A stretch of 64,000 nucleotides of DNA from Porphyrobacter sp. GA68 (lineage in GTDB: Bacteria > Pseudomonadota > Alphaproteobacteria > Sphingomonadales > Sphingomonadaceae). The translations under genes were made by a program, and so were the position numbers. The stretch covers positions 496,001 through 560,000 of the forward strand of contig NZ_JAKQYJ010000001.1 in assembly GCF_022605525.1 (NCBI RefSeq). Direction: 5' to 3'. Under the pieces are notes generated by a model that worked only from the letters and a program-made list of their open reading frames with translations, was not told where the DNA came from and searched no databases. Each line of letters starts with the position of its first letter. The first letter of the stretch is position 1. Of the stretch, positions 1 to 11,310 are shown piece after piece.

Positions 1-384
1 CGACAGGGTCGCCAGCCCGAGTGGCAGCGTAAGCGCGAGGGCGCTGACAAGCCCCGGCACATAACCGCCGACAGCGACTGCCAGCGCCAGATGCGGCACG
101 ATGGCATTGGCGGCGGTCATCGCGGCAATCATGCACGCCAGAAAGGTCAGGCGCGGCGTCGGCTGCACGGCGAACCGCCACAGGATCACGAGCGGAAAGA
201 CAGCAAATGCAGCGATCCCGGCTCGCACCGCCGCCAGATCCTGCACCGGCAAGGGCAGGCCTGAGAAGTCGCGTAAGCGCTCCAGCGTCTCTGGCATCAG
301 ACCCAGCGCCCACCATTCCTCAATGTTGTGGAGGAGGATCGCGATACCCAGCAAGATTACCGCCCGCCGCACCCGTGACACCAT
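1..384 (-). CDS. HXXEE-domain membrane protein, C-terminus cut by the window edge
   Basis: The reverse strand from an ATG at 384 is open for 128 codons to the window edge, so the C-terminus is missing. The first membrane segment runs into HNIEEWW at about residues 19-25, which is the H-x-x-E-E motif that names this family of small integral membrane proteins. Several more hydrophobic segments follow. The family's biochemical role is unknown; the conserved H, E and E could bind a metal, which is inference. The gene begins 44 bases after the stop of mccB on the same strand, so it is probably transcribed with the leucine-degradation genes. That position may be incidental rather than functional. 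Confidence 0.72.
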   Translation of the reverse strand, partial: MVSRVRRAVILLGIAILLHNIEEWWALGLMPETLERLRDFSGLPLPVQDLAAVRAGIAAFAVFPLVILWRFAVQPTPRLTFLACMIAAMTAANAIVPHLALAVAVGGYVPGLVSALALTLPLGLATLS

Positions 385-428
385 CGGCGCCGCCCCTTTT
401 CGACCGAGCGCCGGACCGGCCGCGCCGC

Positions 429-2036
429 TCACATCCGGAAGACGCCGAACCGGGGCGCATCCGGGATCGGCGCTTCCAGCGTCGCGGCGAAGGCGAGGCC
501 AAGGACGTCGCGCGTCTGCACCGGGTCGATTACCCCGTCATCCCACAGGCGCGCGGTGGCGTAGTAGGGGTTGCCTTCGTCCTCGTATTTCTGCCGGATA
601 GGCGCCTTGAACGCCTCTGCCTCCTCCGGGGTCCAGCGGTCGGCGTCGCGGTGGACGGTGGCGAGCACGCTGGCCGCCTGCTCCCCGCCCATCACGGAAA
701 TGCGCGCGTTGGGCCAGGTGAACAGGAAGCGCGGGGAATAGGCGCGGCCCGCCATGCCGTAATTGCCCGCCCCGAAGCTGCCACCGATGACAACGGTGAT
801 CTTGGGCACCTGCGCCGTCGCCACCGCCGTAACCAGCTTGGCGCCATGCTTGGCGATGCCCTCCGCCTCGTAGCGGCCGCCGACCATGAAGCCGGAGATG
901 TTCTGCAGGAACAGCAGCGGAACCCGCCGCTGGCAGGCCAGCTCGATGAAATGCGCCCCCTTCATCGCGGACTCGCTGAACAGCACGCCATTGTTGGCGA
1001 GGATCGCCACCGGCATGCCCCAGATATGGGCGAAACCGCACACCAGCGTCGTGCCGTAATGCTGCTTGAACTCGTGGAACTCGGATCCGTCAACGATGCG
1101 CGCGATCACCTCGCGCACGTCATAGGGGGCGCGCACATCGTCAGGGATGAGGGCGTAGAGGTCGTCGGAGTCTAACCGTGGCGGCCGCGGGTCTTTCAGC
1201 GCGATGTCGCGGGCCGCGCCCGTGTTCGCGCCCAGATGGCTCACGATGTCGCGCACGATGGTCAGCGCGTGTTCGTCGTTCTCGGCCAGATGGTCGACCA
1301 CGCCCGATTTCCTGGCGTGCAGGTCGCCGCCACCCAGATCCTCGGCGGTGATCTCCTCTCCGGTGGCGGCCTTTACCAGCGGCGGTCCGGCAAGGAAGAT
1401 GGTGCCCTGTTCGCGCACGATCACCGTCTCGTCCGACATGGCGGGGACATAGGCGCCGCCCGCGGTGCACGATCCCATCACGCAGGCGATCTGCGGAATG
1501 CCGAGCGAGGACATCTGCGCCTGGTTGAAGAAGATGCGCCCGAAATGGTCGCGGTCGGGAAACACCTCGGCCTGATACGGCAGGTTCGCACCCCCGCTGT
1601 CGACAAGATAAATGCACGGCAGGCGGTTTTCCTGCGCGATCTCCTGCGCGCGCAGGTGCTTCTTGACCGTCAGGGGGTAGTAGGAGCCGCCCTTCACGGT
1701 GGGATCGTTGGCGGCGATCATCACCTGCCGGCCCGACACGCGGCCGATGCCCGCGATCATGGACGCGCCATTGACGTCGCCTTCGTACATCCCGTTCGCC
1801 GCCAGCTGCCCGATCTCCAGGAACGGCGAGCCCGGATCGAGCAGGCGTTCCACCCGGTCGCGCGGCAACAGCTTGCCCCGCGCGACATGCCGTTCGCGGT
1901 GCTTTTCAGGCCCGCCCAGCGCCGCCTGCGCAACGCGCGCGCGCAATTCTTCGGCCAAGGCCTTGTTATGTGCGAAGCGGGCCTTGGCATCGGCGCTGTC
2001 GCGATCGAGTTTGGAAGTAAGGACGGGAGCGGTCAT
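429..2036 (-). CDS. mccB: methylcrotonyl-CoA carboxylase, carboxyltransferase (beta) subunit
   Basis: This 535-residue protein is a biotin-dependent acyl-CoA carboxyltransferase. Landmarks are VDSGGANLP at 145-153, [13 protein letters not shown] at 188-200 (an oxyanion-forming glycine loop) and [12 protein letters not shown] at 216-227. With a biotin carboxylase partner it would transfer carboxylate from carboxybiotin to 3-methylcrotonyl-CoA in leucine degradation. The length and the GGANLP signature fit MccB better than propionyl-CoA carboxylase beta. The isovaleryl-CoA dehydrogenase gene, encoding the preceding step, lies upstream on the same strand. The alpha subunit is not in the window and is probably beyond the left edge. 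The ATG at 2036 leaves 31 bases after the preceding small membrane gene. Confidence 0.92.
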   Translation of the reverse strand: MTAPVLTSKLDRDSADAKARFAHNKALAEELRARVAQAALGGPEKHRERHVARGKLLPRDRVERLLDPGSPFLEIGQLAANGMYEGDVNGASMIAGIGRVSGRQVMIAANDPTVKGGSYYPLTVKKHLRAQEIAQENRLPCIYLVDSGGANLPYQAEVFPDRDHFGRIFFNQAQMSSLGIPQIACVMGSCTAGGAYVPAMSDETVIVREQGTIFLAGPPLVKAATGEEITAEDLGGGDLHARKSGVVDHLAENDEHALTIVRDIVSHLGANTGAARDIALKDPRPPRLDSDDLYALIPDDVRAPYDVREVIARIVDGSEFHEFKQHYGTTLVCGFAHIWGMPVAILANNGVLFSESAMKGAHFIELACQRRVPLLFLQNISGFMVGGRYEAEGIAKHGAKLVTAVATAQVPKITVVIGGSFGAGNYGMAGRAYSPRFLFTWPNARISVMGGEQAASVLATVHRDADRWTPEEAEAFKAPIRQKYEDEGNPYYATARLWDDGVIDPVQTRDVLGLAFAATLEAPIPDAPRFGVFRM

Positions 2037-2067
2037 GCGTTCCTACAGTCAGCACAGCGCTGCCGTG

Positions 2068-2397
2068 TCAATGCCGCCTTTCTTCGCGCTCCAGGATGTC
2101 GTCCACCTGTTCCTCGATACCGGGCGCGGCGCGTTCCATGCGGTTGATGATCGCAACATTTCGGCGGGACAGGAGAAAGCGGTAAACGCCGAACAGGTTG
2201 ACCAGCAGCAGGATGCCATTCTGCACCGCCAGCGGCATCCCATCGGGCGCGGTGAGGCCGGCATACACCCACAGCACCGCCACGATCGAGAACAGCACGA
2301 AGCCCGCGCCCGTCACCTTGCGCCCCAGATCGGATGCCACCATCGCGGCGGCTATGATCGTGCCGATCGCCGCCGTCCATTCGAGCGGCCCGTCCAT
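2068..2397 (-). CDS. small integral membrane protein between ivd and mccB
   Basis: The predicted protein has 109 residues, with three or four hydrophobic helices over roughly the first 80 and a charged C-terminal tail (IEEQVDDILEREERR). I do not recognise a characterised family. Its ATG overlaps the ivd stop codon as TGATG, which points to translational coupling, and mccB begins 31 bases downstream. It is therefore embedded in the leucine-degradation operon. Open possibilities are a role near the electron-transfer step of isovaleryl-CoA oxidation, or an unrelated gene riding in the operon; the sequence does not decide between them. Confidence 0.7.
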   Translation of the reverse strand: MDGPLEWTAAIGTIIAAAMVASDLGRKVTGAGFVLFSIVAVLWVYAGLTAPDGMPLAVQNGILLLVNLFGVYRFLLSRRNVAIINRMERAAPGIEEQVDDILEREERRH

Positions 2398-3563
2398 CAG
2401 CCGGCCGCCCCGATCAGTTCGCGGCCGATCAGCATCCGGCGGATCTCGTTGGTTCCCGCCCCGATGTCGAGCAGCTTGGCATCGCGCAGATACCGCTCGA
2501 CCGGCCAGTCGGTCGTGTAGCCCGCCCCGCCCAGCGCCTGCACCGCCTCGCCCGCGACACGGAAGGCGTTTTCGCTCGCCAACAGGATGACGCCTGCCGC
2601 GTCGAAGCGGGTAGTCTGGTCAGCATCACACGCCCGCGCCACGGCGTAGGTATAGGCGCGGGCCGATTGCAGCGCGACATACATGTCGGCGACCTTGGCC
2701 TGCATCAGCTGGAACGCGCCGATGGGTTTGCCGAACTGTTTGCGCTCGCGAATATAGGGCAACACCGTGTCGAGGCACGCCTGCATGATGCCAAGCTGCA
2801 GTCCGGCGAGCACCACGCGCTCGTAATCGAGCCCGCTCATCAAAACGCCGACCCCGCCGTTTTCCGGCCCCATGACATTCTCGTCCGGCACGAAGCAGTC
2901 GTCGAACACCAGTTCGGATGTGGGCGACCCGCGCATCCCCAGCTTGCCGATCTTCTGGCCGATCGAGAAACCGTCCATCCCGCGCTCGATCAGAAAGGTG
3001 GTTATTCCGCGGCTGCCGCCTTGGGGATCGGTTCGGGCATACACGACCAGCACGTCGGCTTCCGCGCCGTTGGTGATCCAGAACTTGTGCCCGTTCAGCC
3101 GCCAGCCGCCATCCACCTTGTCGGCCTTCAGTTTCATCGACACCACATCCGAGCCCGCCGCAGCCTCGCTCATGGCGAGGGAGCCGACATGTTCCCCGCT
3201 GATCAGCCTGGGCAAATACTTCGCCTTCTGGTCCGCATTGGCCCAGCGGGCGATCTGGTTGACGCACAGATTGGAATGAGCGCCGTAGGACAGCCCGACG
3301 CTGGCCGAGGCGCGGCTGACCTCTTCCACGGCGAGGACATGGTGGAGATAGCCCAGGCCCAGCCCGCCGTCGGCTTCGGCCACGGTGATGCCGTGCAGGC
3401 CAAGATCGCCCATCTGGGGCCACAACTGGCGCGGAAAATTGTCTTCCCGGTCGACGGCCTCAGCCAGCGGCGCGATCTGTTCGTCGGCGAAGCGGCCGGT
3501 CGTCTCGCGGATCATGTCGGCTGTGTCGCCGAGCTGGAAATCGAACTGGGGGGATGCGCGCAT
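2397..3563 (-). CDS. ivd: isovaleryl-CoA dehydrogenase
   Basis: This 388-residue flavoprotein has the complete acyl-CoA dehydrogenase fold, including MSEAAAGSDV at 131-140 and FWITNGAEAD at 161-170. The catalytic base appears to be Glu248 in GLDYER. Isovaleryl-CoA dehydrogenases carry the base at this helix-G position, whereas most other acyl-CoA dehydrogenases carry it near the C-terminus; here that C-terminal site reads GAGTNEIRR, with glycine. It would oxidise isovaleryl-CoA to 3-methylcrotonyl-CoA with FAD and pass electrons to ETF. The mccB gene two positions downstream encodes the next step. An AGAGG lies upstream of the ATG. Confidence 0.93.
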   Translation of the reverse strand: MRASPQFDFQLGDTADMIRETTGRFADEQIAPLAEAVDREDNFPRQLWPQMGDLGLHGITVAEADGGLGLGYLHHVLAVEEVSRASASVGLSYGAHSNLCVNQIARWANADQKAKYLPRLISGEHVGSLAMSEAAAGSDVVSMKLKADKVDGGWRLNGHKFWITNGAEADVLVVYARTDPQGGSRGITTFLIERGMDGFSIGQKIGKLGMRGSPTSELVFDDCFVPDENVMGPENGGVGVLMSGLDYERVVLAGLQLGIMQACLDTVLPYIRERKQFGKPIGAFQLMQAKVADMYVALQSARAYTYAVARACDADQTTRFDAAGVILLASENAFRVAGEAVQALGGAGYTTDWPVERYLRDAKLLDIGAGTNEIRRMLIGRELIGAAG

Positions 3564-3685
3564 TTTAGGAAAACCTCTCTAGCCCTGTGACACAAGCGGG
3601 CAGGCTGTTGCGGCCGCGTTAGCTGAGGGCGCAGTGCGGGGCAATCGGCTTGCCTGTGCTTGATGACCCGCTTACGCTCGGCGTC

Positions 3686-4129
3686 ATGCGAACCGCGCAG
3701 CCCGCCTTTTATCTCGCTTTTGCCCTGACAGCCTGTTCGCCAACGGCGGAGCAGGAAACCGCAAGCCAGGCGGCGGAGCCGGAAGCTGGCCCAACCGCAT
3801 CTCCGGCACCCGACGACTTCGCCAACACCGCCTGGCGCAGCACGGCGGAAAACGGCACGGTGTTCGTCACCTACCTCGACCAGGGCGGCACCTACCGCGA
3901 CCTGCGCAATGGCGATCCGTATCAGACCGGCACCTGGGTATTTGGCGACGACGGCCAGCTGTGCCTGACGCCGGACCTGCCCGAAGCGCAGGGAGGTTGC
4001 TGGACACCGGGTCAGATGCGCAGCGGCGATCTCCTGACCCTCAGGTCAGAGGGCAAGCGCATCCAGGTCAGGCGGATCACCTACGAACCGCCGGCACCAG
4101 CGCAGGACACTGAAGCCGCCGAAGGCTAG
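3686..4129 (+). CDS. small predicted lipoprotein
   Basis: Starting at the ATG at 3686, the protein has 147 residues and a short type II signal peptide ending in a lipobox-like ALTAC about 16 residues in. A disordered A/E/P/T-rich linker follows, then a compact domain containing NTAWRS, GTYRD and GTWVFGDDGQLCLTP. The two cysteines in the domain, LCL and GGCW, could form a disulfide. The function is unknown. An upstream in-frame ATG at 3650 would bury the signal peptide and is less likely. Its stop codon TAG shares the sequence CTAG with the stop of the convergent DUF2147 gene. Confidence 0.68.
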   Translation: MRTAQPAFYLAFALTACSPTAEQETASQAAEPEAGPTASPAPDDFANTAWRSTAENGTVFVTYLDQGGTYRDLRNGDPYQTGTWVFGDDGQLCLTPDLPEAQGGCWTPGQMRSGDLLTLRSEGKRIQVRRITYEPPAPAQDTEAAEG

Positions 4130-4542
4130 CGCGCCTGCCGCCAGAGCTGTGTCCGGCAGATCGGCCCGATGCAGCCTTTTACCGCCAGGGTTCGGGCATC
4201 GCGCCGTTCAAGCACCGAACGATAGGTCCGCCCGCTCTTGGGATCGTAGATGCGCCCGCGCCAGACGTCGCCGTCGGGGCTGAAATCGGTCAGGACCGGC
4301 AGGCCAAGGATGCGCCGGGTTCGCAGCCTTGCGTCGGGGTTGTTGACGTCGCGCTGCCCCGCCCCTTCCGGGGGCGTGACAAGAAAGCGGCTGATGGTGC
4401 CGCACAGGCTGCGGCCGCACGGCGCCACCGTCACGACCGCGTCACCGTCCTGCGTTATCCAGCGTCCTTCGATCGGCTGCGCTGCCGCCAGCGGAGCGGC
4501 GACGAGAAATGCGGCGACCGCGGCCAAGGCAATCAGCTTCAT
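4126..4542 (-). CDS. DUF2147 periplasmic protein
   Basis: The 138-residue protein begins MKLIALAAVAAF with a cleavable signal peptide ending near AAAQ. The mature part has the DUF2147 pattern: GRWITQDGDAVVTV, then CGRSLCG, GLPVLTDF, a WRGRIYDPKSGRTY block, and a C-terminal KGCIGPICRTQLW. The family is exported and of unknown biochemical role, often placed near stress or envelope genes. I chose the ATG at 4542 because the signal peptide starts there and GGAGA lies about 9 bases upstream; a longer frame adds 40 unlikely residues. It converges on the lipoprotein gene with a CTAG overlap. Confidence 0.85.
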   Translation of the reverse strand: MKLIALAAVAAFLVAAPLAAAQPIEGRWITQDGDAVVTVAPCGRSLCGTISRFLVTPPEGAGQRDVNNPDARLRTRRILGLPVLTDFSPDGDVWRGRIYDPKSGRTYRSVLERRDARTLAVKGCIGPICRTQLWRQAR

Positions 4543-4654
4543 CTGAACATTCTCCATTCTCCGGGCCGGATGATCGCGGCCCGGCTTAACCGCTGCGGGA
4601 CAAGATGCCAGACTCGGCCGACGCTTCCAGTGCCGCTGGGCTTGCCTGCCACGG

Positions 4655-5710
4655 TTATGCAAAGCCGGCGGGCGGCGGCCAACCCGGAGCGACCAGCGCC
4701 ATCACCTTGAACAGTTCACCCATTTCGTCAGGTGCGCAAAGTCGCCGATGCTCGCCCGCCACCTGCGCCCTGCGCTCCGGCTGCGCGGCGACCAGCGCGT
4801 TGGCCCGTGCGGTGATGCCCAGCCGTTCGAGGAAGGCGCCCTGGGTCGCGGTGAACACCCGCCCCGCACCTCCCTGTTCTGCCGCCTCGGCCAGCGCCGC
4901 GAAGTCGACGTGGGCGGTAAGGTCCGCTGCCCCCGGCGATGCCAGCGGATCGACCTTCCGGTGCGCCCGCACGGCCTGCAACGTCGATCCGGTCGCCGGC
5001 TCCAGATAACCATAGTCGATGAGCAGCGCCGCGCCGCCGTGTTCCCGCAGCCGCCGCCCGATTTCCTGCGCAACCGCCGCCGCGCCAGGACAGGTCTCGA
5101 TAATGGTCCCGGGCTCCGCTTGCCGCCGTGCCTCCGGGACCGCGTCATCCATCGGCTGGTCGCCCGCGACGAACATGAAGCGGTCCGCGTCGTCCAGTGC
5201 CACCATGCGTTCGCGCCAGCTGCGCTGCGTCCGCACCAGCTGGCGCACCGGCAGCGCGTCGAGGAACTCGTTGGCGACCAGCACCATGGGCACATCCTCC
5301 GGCACATCCCCCAGGCTGTCATGGATCAGCGCCTGCGGCACCGCCTGCTGCTGCAGCGCGGCCAGCGCGGACGAGCCCTCGACGAAGTGCACCGGCGGGC
5401 ACAGACCGTGCCGCGCCATAGCCCGCAACGCATCCGCGGCCAGCGTGCCTCGGCCCGGCCCCAGTTCGACATATGCCAGATCGGCGGGCCGCCCCGCCCG
5501 CTGCCACAGGTCGGCGCACCAGAGGCCGATCATCTCTCCAAACATCTGGCTGATTTCGGGGGCGGTGATGAAATCGCCCGCCTGACCCAGCGGATCGCGC
5601 GTGGAGTAATAATGCGCGTTGCCCTCGCCCATGTAGCGGGCGACGGTGATCGGTCCGCTCTGCCGGATCAGGCGGCGAAAGCTGTCGCCCAGATCATGTC
5701 CGCCGCTCAA
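4655..5710 (-). CDS. MidA/NDUFAF7-family SAM-dependent methyltransferase
   Basis: The 351-residue protein has the DUF185 (COG1565) pattern. GPITVARYM lies near residue 19, DFITAPEISQMFGE near 46-59, and the S-adenosylmethionine loop VELGPGRGTL at 81-90. In eukaryotes NDUFAF7/MidA methylates an arginine of a complex I subunit during assembly; a matching bacterial substrate is inferred, not shown. Translation apparently starts at a TTG at 5710 that overlaps the lgt stop as TTGA. The next internal ATG would remove the conserved N-terminal segment. This gene is likely translated by coupling to lgt. Confidence 0.87.
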   Translation of the reverse strand: MSGGHDLGDSFRRLIRQSGPITVARYMGEGNAHYYSTRDPLGQAGDFITAPEISQMFGEMIGLWCADLWQRAGRPADLAYVELGPGRGTLAADALRAMARHGLCPPVHFVEGSSALAALQQQAVPQALIHDSLGDVPEDVPMVLVANEFLDALPVRQLVRTQRSWRERMVALDDADRFMFVAGDQPMDDAVPEARRQAEPGTIIETCPGAAAVAQEIGRRLREHGGAALLIDYGYLEPATGSTLQAVRAHRKVDPLASPGAADLTAHVDFAALAEAAEQGGAGRVFTATQGAFLERLGITARANALVAAQPERRAQVAGEHRRLCAPDEMGELFKVMALVAPGWPPPAGFA

Positions 5711-6618
5711 GAGGCGGCCGGGGTGCCGCCCTCATCCGGCCGCATTACCCGCGCGCCGCTGCCCGCGGGCGGCTGGCGCAGCGCCCATACGACCAGCACC
5801 AGCCCCGCGATGATCAGCGGCGCGGACAGCCACTGCCCCATCGACAGGCCGGTCTGACGCGTGAATTCAGCCAGTTGCGAATCCGGCTCGCGGAAGAATT
5901 CGTTGATGAAGCGCGCACCCGCTATGCCCACGGTGAACACGCCCACCAGCAGGCCGGGCCGGAACCGCGCGCGCGTTCGCCAGAACAGGAACAGCATCAC
6001 GGCCATCATCAGCGCGCCTTCCAGCCCGGCTTGATACAGCTGCGATGGGTGGCGTGGCACCTGCAAAGGATCGGTGGGGAAGATCATCGCCCAGGCCACA
6101 TCCGTCTGCCGCCCGTACAGTTCGCCATTGATGAAATTGGCCAGCCGCCCGAACAGCATCCCGAATGGCACGTTCACCGCGATGTAATCGCACACCCGCA
6201 GGAACGACAGCCGGTTGCGCCAGCATACCCAGGCGATCGCCACCAGCACGCCGATGACACCGCCGTGGAAGCTCATCCCGCCCTCCCACAGCTTGAGCAG
6301 GTCCGCAGGCCTGCCCCAAAGGCTGGGGATGCCGGTTTCGCCACCGGTGTAGAACGTCGCATAGCCAAGCCGTCCGCCAAGGATGATGCCCAGCGTGCAG
6401 TAGAAGAACAGGTCATCCGCGTGCCGCTGCGCCATGGGGGCGCCGGCCGACCGGATCATCCTGATCAGATGCCAGTACCCCAGCAGGATCCCGGCAAGGT
6501 AGGCCAGCGAGTACCAGCGCAGCGTGAAGAAGCCGAGATCGATGCCGGGCTGAAGCCCCAGTTCGGACCAGTAGATCGGTGCCTGCGCCGACGCGCTAGC
6601 CAGTAGTGACAGCACCAT
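5707..6618 (-). CDS. lgt: prolipoprotein diacylglyceryl transferase
   Basis: Lgt transfers diacylglycerol from phosphatidylglycerol to the lipobox cysteine of prolipoproteins at the inner membrane. The 303-residue protein has about seven membrane helices, MSFHGG with His118, the family signature GRLANFINGELYGR at 157-170, RHPSQLYQAGLEG from residue 189, and a late RFINEFFREPD segment. This is a normal length and complete. The many predicted lipoproteins in the window would be its substrates. It heads a two-gene minus-strand unit with the MidA-like methyltransferase and is divergent from the acyl-CoA ligase, with a 126-base shared upstream region. Confidence 0.95.
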   Translation of the reverse strand: MVLSLLASASAQAPIYWSELGLQPGIDLGFFTLRWYSLAYLAGILLGYWHLIRMIRSAGAPMAQRHADDLFFYCTLGIILGGRLGYATFYTGGETGIPSLWGRPADLLKLWEGGMSFHGGVIGVLVAIAWVCWRNRLSFLRVCDYIAVNVPFGMLFGRLANFINGELYGRQTDVAWAMIFPTDPLQVPRHPSQLYQAGLEGALMMAVMLFLFWRTRARFRPGLLVGVFTVGIAGARFINEFFREPDSQLAEFTRQTGLSMGQWLSAPLIIAGLVLVVWALRQPPAGSGARVMRPDEGGTPAAS

Positions 6619-6744
6619 GCCTTTTCCCTAAGCTGGCCGGCAAAGCCCCGCTGGCAACCGGCTTTCCTCGCCCCTTGGCATAGCCTGGCGCGTGAAGAAA
6701 GGGCGCATGCGAGGAGCTGCAATACATACAGGAGAGACACATCG

Positions 6745-8444
<1,700 letters not shown>

Positions 8445-8448
<4 letters not shown>

Positions 8449-11204
8449 ACCAAGGCGAGGTTCCACGCCAGCGCGCGATCATCGACCGGCGGCAGGTCGC
8501 CGGAGATATCGCCGCGCTGGCGCGGGACGGCGGTGCGGCAGCGCGGCCAGCGATCGTGGCCGTTCTGCGGGCTGCCCTCGACCGGGGCCGGGCGGAACTC
8601 GCCGACCGGCTCGAACACAGTCCCTCGGCCGGGCACGAGATTACCCGCGGCCATTCGTTCCTGATCGACCAGATGGTCCGCATCATTCACGATCATGTGA
8701 CCGGCCACGATTATCCGCTCGCCAATCCCACGGATGCCGAACGGCTGAGCATCATGGCCGTGGGAGGGTATGGCCGGGCCGAGATGGCGCCCCGGTCGGA
8801 TGTGGACATCGCCTTTGTCACGCCGGGCCGGCGTACCGCGTGGTGCGAACAGGTGATCGAGGCGATCCTTTACTACCTGTGGGATCTGGGGCTGACGGTG
8901 GGCCATGCCAGCCGCTCCGCCGACGAAACGATCCGCATGGCCGCCGATGACCTTACCATCCGCACCGCCCTGCTGGAAAGCCGCTTCGTATGGGGCGACC
9001 GGCCACTGCATGACGAGATCACCCGCCGTTTCCGCAGCGAGATCGTGCAGGAAAGCCATCAGGAATTCGTTGCGGCCAAGCTGGCCGAACGCAACGCCCG
9101 CCACGAACGGATGGGCGGCAGCCGCTATGTCGTCGAACCCAATGTGAAGGACGGCAAGGGCGGCCTGCGCGACCTCCACACGCTCTACTGGATCGGCAAA
9201 TACCTCCACGGCGTGCGCCGCGCGGCCGAACTGGTCGACGCCGGGCTGTTCACACGCGCCGAATACCGCGCCTTTCGGCAGGCAGACAGTTTCCTGCTCG
9301 CCGTGCGATGCCACCTCCACGTGCTTGCCGGGCGGGCGGAGGACCGGCTGACCTTCGACATGCAGCGGGCGATTGCCGAGCGGATGCGGTTCAATCCGCG
9401 GCCGGGCAAAAGCGCGGTTGAACGGTTCATGCAGTTCTACTTCCTTCAGGCAAAGCGGGTCGGCAGCCTGACAGGCGTGTTCCTCGCGCATCTTGAGGAG
9501 GAGCTGAGTGCCAGACGGCGGCGCACGGGACTGCTGGCGGCGTTCACCGCCCGGGCGCGCAGCCTGAACGGTTATCGGGTCCACGGCGGCCGCATTGCCG
9601 CGCCGGCGGACGACTGGTTCCGCAAGGACCCGGTCCGCCTGGTCGAGCTGTTCCAGCTGGCCCAGGCCCACGACCTCGACATCCATCCCGAAACCCGGCG
9701 CCTGGCGGCACGGGACAGCGGGCTGATCCGCGAGGAGGTTCGGCGCGATGCCCGCGCCAACGCCCTGTTCCTCGACCTGCTGACCGGACGCAACGACCCG
9801 GAAAGCAGCCTGCGCTGGATGAACGAGGCGGGCGTTCTTGGCCGCTTCATCCCTGACTTCGGCCGGGTCGAGGCGCAGATGCAGTTCGACATGTATCATC
9901 ATTACACGGTCGACGAACACACGATCCGCGCCATCGGCCTGCTCGCCCGGGTGGAGCGCGGGGAACTCGCCGCCGAACACCCGCGCGCCACCCGCATCAT
10001 GGGCGAGGTGGAAAGCCGCCGGGTCGCCTATGTCGCCGCGCTGCTCCACGACATCGCCAAGGGGCGCGGCGGCGACCATTCGGAATTGGGCGCCGGTATC
10101 GCCCTGCGGCTCTGTCCCCGCTTCGGACTTTCGGTCAAGGAAACAGAGTTGACCGCATGGCTGGTGCGCCACCACCTCCTGATGAGCCGCACCGCCTTCA
10201 AGCGCGACGTCAGCGATCCCAAGACGGTGGAGGACTTCGCCGGCGCCGTCGGCGGTCTGGAACGGCTGCGCCACCTCGCAGTCCTCACCGCAGTCGATAT
10301 CCGCGCGGTCGGGCCGGGCACCTGGAACAGCTGGAAGGGGCAATTGCTCGGCACGCTCTATGACGCGGCGGAAGAACGGTTGCGGCTTGGCCATGTCCGG
10401 CACGGGCGCGAAGAACGGGTCGCCGCCAAGCGCCGGAACGTGGCCGCTCTGCTCGGCGCCGATGCAGCGCTCGCCGATGCCGGCACCGACGGGTTCGGGG
10501 ACGCATTCTGGATCGCGGAAAGCGAGCAGGTCATCGCCGCCAACCTGCGTGCGCTGGCTGCCGCCAAGGCGGACGGCCGCCAGGCCGCCGTCGCCTGCGC
10601 CCTTGACGCCGATCGTGGCGCAACCCTGGTGACTGTCATCGCGGTCGACCAGCCGGGCCTGTTCTTCCGCCTGGCGGGCGGCATCCACCTGGCGGGCGGT
10701 AATATCATCGATGCGCGCATCCACACCACGTCGGACGGCTGGGCGGTTGATAACTTCCTGGTGCAGAATCCCGCCGGCCTGCCCCTGGCCGAGGAGGCGC
10801 AGCTCGACCGGATCCGGAAGAACATCGTCGATGCCCTGAGCGGCGCTGCCGATCTTGCGCAGCGCCTCGACCGGCGACCGCTGGCCGACCAGCGCGCCGG
10901 CGCGTTCCGGGTGGCGCCGCGGGTCACGTTCGACAATGCCGCGTCGGGCCGGTTCACGGTGGTGGAGGTGGTTGCGCTGGATCGGCCCGCGCTGCTTTAC
11001 CGGCTGGCCCGCGCGCTGTTCGACAGCGGCCTGGTGGTCCATTCGGCGCATATTACCGCTTATGGCGAGCGGGCGTCCGACACCTTCTACGTCACCAACC
11101 TGCGCGGCGAGAAAATCTTTCCCGGCGAACGGATGGACGCGGTGGAGCAACGGCTGCTGACGGCCTCGGGTGATGCAAAAGAACAACATCCGGCGGCGGC
11201 GTGA
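8445..11204 (+). CDS. glnD: PII uridylyltransferase / uridylyl-removing enzyme
   Basis: GlnD modifies and demodifies PII signal proteins in response to glutamine. The order of parts is complete: nucleotidyltransferase domain with GGYGR at about 107-111 and SDVD at 118-121, an HD domain with HHYTVDEHT and LLHDIAKGRGGDHSE near residues 485-545, and two C-terminal ACT domains starting near 725 and 840. I place the start at a TTG at 8445, which overlaps the ligase stop as TTGA and has GAGGAG about 9 bases upstream. An ATG at 8346 would add 33 residues read through the ligase coding sequence and is unlikely. The resulting length is 919 residues. Confidence 0.92.
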
Positions 11205-11218
11205 CAGTTGTGCGACAT

Positions 11219-11242
11219 CTGCCCGATTGCGTTTACGGGCAG
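11219..11242 (+). other. perfect hairpin between glnD and the TonB receptor
   Basis: CTGCCCG at 11219-11225 pairs perfectly with CGGGCAG at 11236-11242 around a 10-base loop. It begins 15 bases after the glnD stop and has no T run, so a standard intrinsic terminator is unlikely. It could be an mRNA-stabilising stem or part of the receptor's leader. Confidence 0.35.
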
Positions 11243-11310
11243 GAAGCGTAGGGATTAACAACAAAGAGGCGTGGTTTACCCGCCCTTGGCATCTGATGGG
11301 GAGAGTTTTG

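Noticed and set aside
3650-3685. An upstream ATG for the small lipoprotein.
   Set aside because: It would place 12 polar residues before the signal peptide and hide the lipobox; the ATG at 3686 gives a normal lipoprotein signal.
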